DNA from: Sulfuricurvum sp.
GTDB lineage: Bacteria > Campylobacterota > Campylobacteria > Campylobacterales > Sulfurimonadaceae
Length of the DNA stretch: 6,483 bases
Assembly: GCA_024635855.1 (NCBI GenBank)
Contig: JAGXHZ010000158.1
Span: 1-6,483, forward strand
Direction: 5' to 3'
Shown here in pieces: positions 1-5,159 of the stretch. How positions within the stretch are numbered: the first letter of the stretch is position 1; every line of letters starts with the position of its first letter. The position numbers and the translations under genes were made by a program. The notes under the pieces are model-generated. The model was not told where the DNA came from. It was given only the letters and a program-made list of their open reading frames with translations, and made no database searches.

Positions 1-561
1 GAACGAACCCATAAAGCAACCGGAGAAATTTCCGTATCGATCAACTCACTCCAACAAAATATGAGCGAAATTCAAACCAGTGCTGAAGAGATGAATGAAG
101 TAGTAACGCGTTCTAGCTCAAGTATTATCAGTTTTGAAGACACCCTCGTTCAGCTTAGTGATGGCTCATCCAATATTGTGACCTCATCTCACAATATGGA
201 AAACAGCTCGTTTATTATTTTGGCAAAAATTGACCATATTCTTTACAAAGCTCGCGCATATAACAGCGTTATGGTCTGTGATCAAAAACTAACCCCAATG
301 GATGCACACCAATGTCGTCTTGGAAAATGGTATGACGGTGAAGGAAAAGAGCGTTTTGGACAAATAGGGAGTTATGAGCTGATAAAAGCACCTCATGCAG
401 TTGTCCATCAAAATGCTAACAAAAATCTAACTTTTATTGCTAAAGGTGAAGATAATATTCTCAATAACAGCAGTGAAATTATTGCAAACTTTAAAGAGAT
501 GGAAAATGCGAGTGAAAAACTTTTTGTTCTTATGGACAATGTTCTTACTGAGAGTCGGTAA
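1..561 (+). CDS. Methyl-accepting chemotaxis protein, C-terminal part with CZB zinc-binding domain (5' partial)
   Basis: The frame is open from the first base and stops at TAA 559-561, so this is the 3' end of a longer gene; the ATG at 61 is internal. The first ~50 codons are a polar, Ser/Gln/Glu-rich helix (SAEEMNEVVTRSSSS) typical of the cytoplasmic coiled coil of a chemoreceptor after its signalling tip, which lies outside the window. The rest is a CZB (chemoreceptor zinc-binding) domain. Counting from the Met at 61, the expected zinc ligands are all visible: H59 in AKIDHILYKARAYNS, C85 in HQCRLGKWY, and H112 and H116 in PHAVVH. Known CZB proteins, such as Helicobacter TlpD and the E. coli cyclase DgcZ, bind zinc through such a 3His/Cys site, and in chemoreceptors the domain is linked to zinc or oxidant sensing. 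The ligand sensed here is inferred only. No transmembrane segment is present in the visible part, so membrane or soluble location cannot be decided. Family call is firm. Confidence 0.9.
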   Translation, partial: ERTHKATGEISVSINSLQQNMSEIQTSAEEMNEVVTRSSSSIISFEDTLVQLSDGSSNIVTSSHNMENSSFIILAKIDHILYKARAYNSVMVCDQKLTPMDAHQCRLGKWYDGEGKERFGQIGSYELIKAPHAVVHQNANKNLTFIAKGEDNILNNSSEIIANFKEMENASEKLFVLMDNVLTESR

Positions 562-602
562 AGTTTAAAAGAGGGAAGGACAGCTGAGTGAAGATTTCCA
601 CA

Positions 603-680
603 TGGTCGGAGCGACCTGACTCGAACAGGCGACCTCTACCACCCCAAGGTAGTGCGCTAGCCAAACTGCGCTACGCCCCG
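603..680 (-). tRNA. tRNA-Pro (anticodon GGG)
   Basis: The reverse complement folds into a complete 78-nt cloverleaf. The acceptor stem is CGGGGCG/CGCTCCG (one G-U pair), starting with the C1-G72 pair usual for bacterial tRNA-Pro. The D stem is GCGC/GCGC with a GG-containing loop. The anticodon stem is CTACC/GGTAG around the loop TTGGGGT, giving anticodon GGG at 643-645, flanked by T33 and G37. The variable loop has five nucleotides, and the T stem GCCTG/CAGGT encloses TTCGAGT. Discriminator A and an encoded CCA end the gene at 603. It should read proline codons CCC and CCU. It stands alone, tail to tail with the chemoreceptor gene and divergent from pgeF. No strong intrinsic terminator is seen after its 3' end, only a T-rich run read leftwards through about 577-561. 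Confidence 0.96.
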
Positions 681-700
681 ATCAATAAATGTGGAGTGCA

Positions 701-706
701 AGAATA
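701..706 (-). promoter_or_regulatory. Possible -10 box for the tRNA-Pro gene
   Basis: Read on the minus strand, TATTCT lies 20 nt before the first tRNA base, which would give a short 5' leader of about a dozen nucleotides to be removed by RNase P. No convincing -35 is seen, but sigma70 promoters in Campylobacterota often lack one. The assignment rests on position and a four-of-six match to TATAAT only. Confidence 0.25.
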
Positions 707-745
707 ATCGAAACTTGATTAATCCCACCTAAAAGTGACTCTCGA

Positions 746-751
746 TATACT
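746..751 (+). promoter_or_regulatory. Possible -10 box just upstream of pgeF
   Basis: TATACT matches the sigma70 -10 consensus at five of six positions and ends six bases before the pgeF ATG at 758. Transcription starting at the usual distance would begin at or next to the A of the start codon, giving a leaderless or nearly leaderless message. This agrees with the lack of a Shine-Dalgarno sequence between the box and the ATG. The closest -35-like string, TTGATT at 715-720, is 25 bp away and too far to pair with it. AT-rich DNA gives such hexamers by chance, so this is a weak call. Confidence 0.3.
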
Positions 752-757
752 CTGCTT

Positions 758-1519
758 ATGCAAATCGTACGCCCATCCATTTTACTGTCGAATCCAAAAG
801 TCACTGCCGGTTTTACGACTCGGCATGGTGGAGTGTCGCACGCTCCCTATAGTACCGCGAATCTTGCATTTCATGTCGGTGATGCGCGCCTTGATGTTCT
901 CCAAAATCACGATTTGCTTGCAAATGATTTGGGTTATAATCGAAACACTTTAGTACACATGTCCCAAATTCATTCAGATATCGTCATAACTATCGATGAT
1001 ACACACCGTTTCGACACCCCGCCCCAATGTGATGCTCTTATAACCAATCGCCTTAATACTCCGCTTATGGTGATGAGTGCCGATTGCACCCCTATTTTGA
1101 TCTACGATCCGATCCATAATGCTATTGGGGCTGTTCATGCAGGGCGAAAGGGAGCACTCAACGAGATTCTTCCTAAAACACTCCATGCCATGAGACGAGC
1201 ATTTGACACTCAAATCAATGATGTTCAAATCGTACTGGGTCCCTCAATACATGGATGCTGTTATGAAGTCAATGAAAGCATAGTCAGCGAAACAGTAGAT
1301 AAGGGATATAGGGATGCAATACGAAGGGAAATTAAACAAGTCTTTTTAGATGTTAATACCATTTTATTACTGCAGCTGCAAACGTTAGGGGTAAAAGAAG
1401 AAAATATTGAAGTGATTAACCATTGCACCTCATGCAACTGCGATACCTATTTCTCGTATCGCGCTGATGCACAGCAGACGGGGCGGATTGCGGGTGTAAT
1501 TATGCTACGACCCGCTTAG
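758..1519 (+). CDS. pgeF: Peptidoglycan editing factor PgeF (YfiH / laccase-domain, Cu-oxidase_4 family)
   Basis: A 253-residue cytoplasmic enzyme of the YfiH/COG1496 family. In E. coli the homologue prevents wrongly built peptidoglycan precursors (L-Ser in place of L-Ala in the stem peptide) from accumulating; other family members show purine nucleoside activities, so the in vivo substrate here is inferred. Family landmarks appear in order: GFTTRHGGVS (18-27), QIHSD with H72, CDALIT (91-96), ADCTPILIYD with C110, AVHAG with H127, GPSIHGCCYEV (161-171), YFSYRAD (231-237) and TGRIAGVI (241-248). H72, C110 and H127 are the expected metal/catalytic triad. Length is normal. Oddities: the usual HAGWRG is HAGRKG here, and a CxxCxC cluster (C223, C226, C228) precedes the FSYR motif. 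The ATG at 758 gives a family-like N-terminus but has no Shine-Dalgarno sequence. The gene stands alone, and its last 20 bp overlap the convergent dxs. Confidence 0.92.
   Translation: MQIVRPSILLSNPKVTAGFTTRHGGVSHAPYSTANLAFHVGDARLDVLQNHDLLANDLGYNRNTLVHMSQIHSDIVITIDDTHRFDTPPQCDALITNRLNTPLMVMSADCTPILIYDPIHNAIGAVHAGRKGALNEILPKTLHAMRRAFDTQINDVQIVLGPSIHGCCYEVNESIVSETVDKGYRDAIRREIKQVFLDVNTILLLQLQTLGVKEENIEVINHCTSCNCDTYFSYRADAQQTGRIAGVIMLRPA
1440..1462. other. Perfect 7-bp inverted repeat inside the 3' end of pgeF
   Basis: GCGATAC at 1440-1446 pairs exactly with GTATCGC at 1456-1462 across a nine-base loop. It lies inside the pgeF coding region, over the codons for the FSYR motif, and 38 bp beyond the dxs stop codon in the direction of dxs transcription. 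Neither strand has a T-run after the stem, so it is not a standard intrinsic terminator. It could be chance, or a pause or 3'-end stabilising structure for the dxs transcript. Confidence 0.3.
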
Positions 1520-3314
1520 CCAGCTGGTGAGGAAGTAATCCAAGCGATTCTTCGACGAGTATCGTGTTACCGTGCTTTATAAACTCATCCCCGTATTCAA
1601 AACTCACCACTTGGACATCTGTGATTTTTTCTTCGGACAACCATTCGAGCAATGCACTTCCAACACCGCCCATGCGCGAGGAATCACTAAAGACATACCA
1701 TTTTTTATGACTTTTAGACATTCGTATCAGCATTTTTGTATCAAGGGGTTTTACAAAACGCAAATCAAGCAAAGAAGGTTTTTCTTCCATATATTCGAGC
1801 GTTTGTGCCGCACGTCCAACACCGTTGCCGTATCCGATAAATAATATATCAGAGGCATTGGAGATTAACAGCTGAGATTTCCCCGTCTCAAAAGGAAGAG
1901 ACTCAGGTAAATTGGCTTCAAAAAATGCCCCTCTAGGATAACGAATAGCACACGGTCGATCATATCCGGCTGCATACGCCACAATCTGATGAAATGATTT
2001 TTCATCCCGTGGTGCACACAACGTCATGTTTGGGATAAGACGCAAGAAGCTAATATCAAATGCTCCTTGATGGGTTTCTCCATCCTCTCCTACGATTCCA
2101 GCACGATCCAATGCAAAAACAACCGGCAAATCCATCAAACACACATCGTGAACAACTTGATCGAATCCACGCTGTAAAAAAGTCGAATAGATCGTACAAA
2201 ACGGTTTAAATCCCTCTTTTGCCAATGCCGCCATGGAGGTTACCGCATGCTGTTCCGCAATCGCCACATCCCAAAATCGTTGGGGATATTTTTCCATCAA
2301 AGCACTTAATCCTGTACCGCTTGGCATCGCGGCAGTTGCTCCCACGATTTTTGGATTATGATCAGCTTGATGCATGAGCGCTTCGGCGTAAATTTGCGTA
2401 GCACTTTTAGCAGAACTTTTCGCATTAGCTGTTCCGCTTTTCAGATCAAAGGGAGAGACGCCATGCCATTTTTCATGCTTACCCTCAGCAATCTCATACC
2501 CTTTTCCCTTAATGGTCTGCACATGAACCAAAACGGGTTTTCCCATTGCTTTTGCCATGCTCAAAATCTCTACAAGAGATTTAAGATCATGCCCATCGAC
2601 GGGACCTATGTACTCAATCCCCATCTCTTCAAACAGTATCCCCGGAGTAATAAGTTTGAATGATTCTTCAAATCGTTTAGCAAGATAATGGGCACCTTCA
2701 CCAAAATTATCGACAAAGGCTTCTGTTTTCTTTTTAAACCGTTGATAAAAAGGACTTGCCATCGCGGAACTGAGCATTCGACTAATTGCCCCGATTGGTT
2801 TGGCGATACTCATCTCATTGTCATTGAGAATAATGACCATCGGATATTTTCGATCACCCAGCTCGTTGAGCGCTTCATACACCATCCCCGCAGAAAGCGA
2901 TCCATCCCCGATCAGCACTACTGGGATACGACTCTCCTCCTCGTTTTTAAGGGCGATTGCTTTAGCTGCTCCCACACCCAGAGAAATCGATGTTGAGCTA
3001 TGACCTGCCACGAAATAATCACAAGGGGACTCAGAAGGTTTCGTATATCCGCTTAGTCCATCGAAACGGCGCAGGGTTGTAAACTCTTCCCAGCGATCCG
3101 TAAGAAGCTTATGCGCATACGCTTGATGGGAAACGTCAAAAATAAAAGGATCTTTTGAGGAATCAAATACTTTGTGCATTGCTACGATTATCTCAGTTGC
3201 ACCCAAGGTAGAACTCAAATGTCCTCCATTGGTACTGACAACATCCAAAATTCGATCACGTATTTTTTGTGAAAGCGCTTTTAACTCATCGTATGTAAAA
3301 TCTTTAATGTCCAT
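1500..3314 (-). CDS. dxs: 1-deoxy-D-xylulose-5-phosphate synthase
   Basis: Thiamine-diphosphate enzyme joining pyruvate and glyceraldehyde 3-phosphate to give 1-deoxy-D-xylulose 5-phosphate, the first step of the MEP isoprenoid pathway and a precursor for thiamine and pyridoxal. The 604 residues are slightly short of the usual ~620 but complete. Visible motifs: GGHLSS with H32, equivalent to E. coli H49; GHSSTSISLG (104-113); the cofactor motif GDG (136-138) with D137, N166 and M168 in NDNEMS; GPVDGHD (237-243); IKGKGYE (268-274); catalytic E354 in IAEQHA; and DRAGIVGEDGETHQG (403-417). A Ser/Ala/Lys-rich linker (~291-306) separates the first TPP domain from the pyrimidine-binding and C-terminal transketolase domains. 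The ATG at 3314 is preceded by AGGG (3320-3323) with a five-base spacer and lies 11 bp after fliH, so it is very likely the last gene of the fliF-fliG-fliH-dxs transcript. Confidence 0.97.
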   Translation of the reverse strand: MDIKDFTYDELKALSQKIRDRILDVVSTNGGHLSSTLGATEIIVAMHKVFDSSKDPFIFDVSHQAYAHKLLTDRWEEFTTLRRFDGLSGYTKPSESPCDYFVAGHSSTSISLGVGAAKAIALKNEEESRIPVVLIGDGSLSAGMVYEALNELGDRKYPMVIILNDNEMSIAKPIGAISRMLSSAMASPFYQRFKKKTEAFVDNFGEGAHYLAKRFEESFKLITPGILFEEMGIEYIGPVDGHDLKSLVEILSMAKAMGKPVLVHVQTIKGKGYEIAEGKHEKWHGVSPFDLKSGTANAKSSAKSATQIYAEALMHQADHNPKIVGATAAMPSGTGLSALMEKYPQRFWDVAIAEQHAVTSMAALAKEGFKPFCTIYSTFLQRGFDQVVHDVCLMDLPVVFALDRAGIVGEDGETHQGAFDISFLRLIPNMTLCAPRDEKSFHQIVAYAAGYDRPCAIRYPRGAFFEANLPESLPFETGKSQLLISNASDILFIGYGNGVGRAAQTLEYMEEKPSLLDLRFVKPLDTKMLIRMSKSHKKWYVFSDSSRMGGVGSALLEWLSEEKITDVQVVSFEYGDEFIKHGNTILVEESLGLLPHQLAKRVVA

Positions 3315-3325
3315 TGTAACCCTAA

Positions 3326-4111
3326 TTATGATTCCAGCAGCAACGATCTTTTCAATCGTTCAAACCGTTTTTTTATTTGTGAGTCAATATTTCCTAAATC
3401 ACTGATAGCAACTACCCCGCCGGCACTGATTGCACGATCGGATAGGACTTCCACATTTTTAAGAGATCCCACTTTTTCAGAAATAATTCCATGGTCGTTT
3501 GGATTCACGCGCAAGGTGATTTTGGCGGCATCGCTAAGCTCTTCAATCAAAGACTCAGAGAGTTTAGCTGCGATTTTAGCACTGTTTTCCTGCGTCTCAA
3601 TCCCAATAACCTCTTTGGCGATATCAAGCGCCGTATGAGTCAACTCTTTTTTGATATCACCCAGAGAAATAGAAAACTGTGCGGCTGCATCTTCTAATGT
3701 TTTTACCGACAATGAAAACTGATCTTGACCCTGCGTATTGCGCTGAGAGTTTTGCAACTGCTCTTGCGCTATTCCGGCTGAAAATCCTTCGTCAAACCCG
3801 CTTTTTTTTGCCTCTTCAAGTCCCTGTACATGTTCCTCCTGAAGGCTTTCAAGACGCATTTGCATTTTGATAAAGTTCGAACTCATATCATCCGCTTTTT
3901 TTAACAAGGATTCAATCAGGGCATCTTTTGCTGATGTCGATTCACGATTCTTTTCCCCAGACGGTTGTGGCAGCGAAGGGGTCTGAAGCTCTAATTCCTC
4001 GTAGGCTTTTTGGACACTGCTTCCGCTTAATCCACTCAAAATTTTAAACTGATATTTCCCTATTGCATGACCCGATAAATTATCTTTAGTAATCACAACA
4101 TCTTCAGTCAT
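3326..4111 (-). CDS. fliH: Flagellar assembly protein FliH
   Basis: FliH is the cytoplasmic partner and negative regulator of the export ATPase FliI in the flagellar type III secretion apparatus, and helps dock it to the C-ring. The 261-residue protein is divergent, as usual for this family. A disordered, Ser/Pro/Glu-rich stretch (~40-62) leads into a long predicted helix (~63-150). That helix contains the family-typical glycine repeat GFDEGFSAG (G105, G109, G113), a short GxxxGxxxG run. The compact C-terminal half carries RVNPNDHGII and AISAGGVV, a pattern shared with FliH/YscL and V-type ATPase stalk proteins. It starts 5 bp after fliG with no well-placed Shine-Dalgarno sequence (AAAGA is only two bases from the ATG), so translation is probably coupled to fliG. 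The call rests on both sequence pattern and the conserved position between fliG and dxs. fliI is not adjacent here. Confidence 0.9.
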   Translation of the reverse strand: MTEDVVITKDNLSGHAIGKYQFKILSGLSGSSVQKAYEELELQTPSLPQPSGEKNRESTSAKDALIESLLKKADDMSSNFIKMQMRLESLQEEHVQGLEEAKKSGFDEGFSAGIAQEQLQNSQRNTQGQDQFSLSVKTLEDAAAQFSISLGDIKKELTHTALDIAKEVIGIETQENSAKIAAKLSESLIEELSDAAKITLRVNPNDHGIISEKVGSLKNVEVLSDRAISAGGVVAISDLGNIDSQIKKRFERLKRSLLLES

Positions 4112-4116
4112 CGTCT

Positions 4117-5142
4117 TTAGTCAATCATCTCTTCAGATGCCCCTAATTCTAATACTCCCTGCTCTGCAAGTGATTGAACCGCATCAACGATTTTACGCTG
4201 AGCCGTCTCTACCTCTTTCATTTTCACTGCACCCAAGAACTGTAACTCTTCCACAAAAGTATCTCTTGCTCGTTGCGACATACACGAATAAAACTTCTCT
4301 TTGAGCTCTTCCGGAGAGCTTTTAAGTGCCAGCATAAGGTCATTTTTATCGACTGCTTTGAGAATTTCTCGAACCGCATTCACATCAAGACTCGTAATAT
4401 CTTCAAACGTAAACATCATCTCTTTGATGGATGCAGCAAGTTCTTGATCCAATTGTTCAATCTGAGACAATGTTTCTTTGGATACTTTTGCACCCAAGCG
4501 GTTAAAGACATCGGCAACCGCTCTTGGACCGCCCACTTCAACTTTATAGCTTGCCAAAGATTCAAGTTTTGATTCAAGAACCGCACTCACGCGCTTAATA
4601 ATAGCAGGAGAAATATCCCCCAATTTTGCCATACGAATAACAACTTCTCCCCGCAGTTCAGGGCTGAAAATATAAAGTGTTTCTGCAGCGGCGGAAGGGT
4701 CCATATGCGCCAAAATAAGCGCTATGGTTTGAGGATGCTCGGTTGTAATAAAATCCGCTAATTGTTGTGGTTTAATTTTAGCCAAATAGGCAAAATTTTG
4801 AGAACCTTGCATGGTTTTACTCAAACGTTCCAACACTTTTTTAGCCTCATCAGCTCCCAGTGCTTTATAGAGAATCTCTTTTGCGTACTCCAACCCACCC
4901 GTATTTAAATACTGATTGGACTGAATAATGGCATAGAATTCTTCTAAAACAGCGGCACCGATACTTTTTTCAATGGAGCTATTATTAGCAATATGCTTAG
5001 AAACTTCAGTAATGGATTCGATATTCATACGTCCAAAAATTTGTGCAGTTGAATCTTCGCCCAACTGAATCAACAATAATGCTATTTTTTCGGCCATTCC
5101 CATTTCATCAAAATGTGCCTGTTGCGGTTGGCTCAATGTCAT
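4117..5142 (-). CDS. fliG: Flagellar motor switch protein FliG
   Basis: FliG sits on the cytoplasmic face of the MS ring as part of the C-ring, where it receives torque from the MotA stator and switches rotation through FliM/FliN. The 341 residues show all three domains: an N-terminal FliF-binding part (~1-100, with GGLEYAKEIL at 82-91), a middle domain with the EHPQ motif (135-138, FliM binding) and the GG hinge (204-205), and a C-terminal domain with MFTFEDI (233-239) and the torque helix. Residue numbers coincide with E. coli: K264 and R281 are identical, while D288, D289 and R297 are E288, E289 and K297, so charge is preserved. The ATG at 5142 has an excellent ribosome-binding site, AGAGGAG, six bases upstream (5149-5155), and follows fliF by 17 bp. 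FliG is needed in defined stoichiometry with FliF, which fits their adjacency. Confidence 0.97.
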   Translation of the reverse strand: MTLSQPQQAHFDEMGMAEKIALLLIQLGEDSTAQIFGRMNIESITEVSKHIANNSSIEKSIGAAVLEEFYAIIQSNQYLNTGGLEYAKEILYKALGADEAKKVLERLSKTMQGSQNFAYLAKIKPQQLADFITTEHPQTIALILAHMDPSAAAETLYIFSPELRGEVVIRMAKLGDISPAIIKRVSAVLESKLESLASYKVEVGGPRAVADVFNRLGAKVSKETLSQIEQLDQELAASIKEMMFTFEDITSLDVNAVREILKAVDKNDLMLALKSSPEELKEKFYSCMSQRARDTFVEELQFLGAVKMKEVETAQRKIVDAVQSLAEQGVLELGASEEMID

Positions 5143-5148
5143 ACTAGA

Positions 5149-5155
5149 CTCCTCT
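5149..5155 (-). promoter_or_regulatory. Strong ribosome-binding site of fliG
   Basis: AGAGGAG, read on the minus strand, is followed by a six-base spacer and the ATG at 5142, which decides the start of fliG. It lies in the 17-bp gap after the fliF stop codon. It is the strongest Shine-Dalgarno sequence in the window; fliH and dxs have weaker ones. Confidence 0.8.
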
Positions 5156-5159
5156 TTCC

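Noticed and set aside
61..63. ATG at 61 as the start of a stand-alone CZB protein.
   Set aside because: Codons 1-20 of the window are open in the same frame and continue the chemoreceptor-like helix, and there is no Shine-Dalgarno sequence before the ATG.
559..585. TAAAGTTT at 559-566 resembles the -35 box of a flagellar sigma28 promoter.
   Set aside because: The 11-base spacing leads to GGACAGCT, which does not resemble the required GCCGATAA, and no gene start follows on the plus strand at a suitable distance. The string overlaps the stop codon of the chemoreceptor.
562..602. Terminator between the chemoreceptor gene and tRNA-Pro (GGAA ... TTCC pairing).
   Set aside because: Only a four-base stem with a long loop can be formed, and no T-run follows on the plus strand.
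735..953. A 72-codon plus-strand reading frame starting just before pgeF.
   Set aside because: It overlaps pgeF out of frame, resembles no known family and is rich in Cys, Leu and Ile with no domain pattern. pgeF has clear family motifs across the same bases.
3955..3985. TGGCAGCG-like string near 3969 as a sigma54 promoter core.
   Set aside because: No GC-type -12 element follows at the required spacing, and it lies inside fliH on the strand opposite to all nearby genes.
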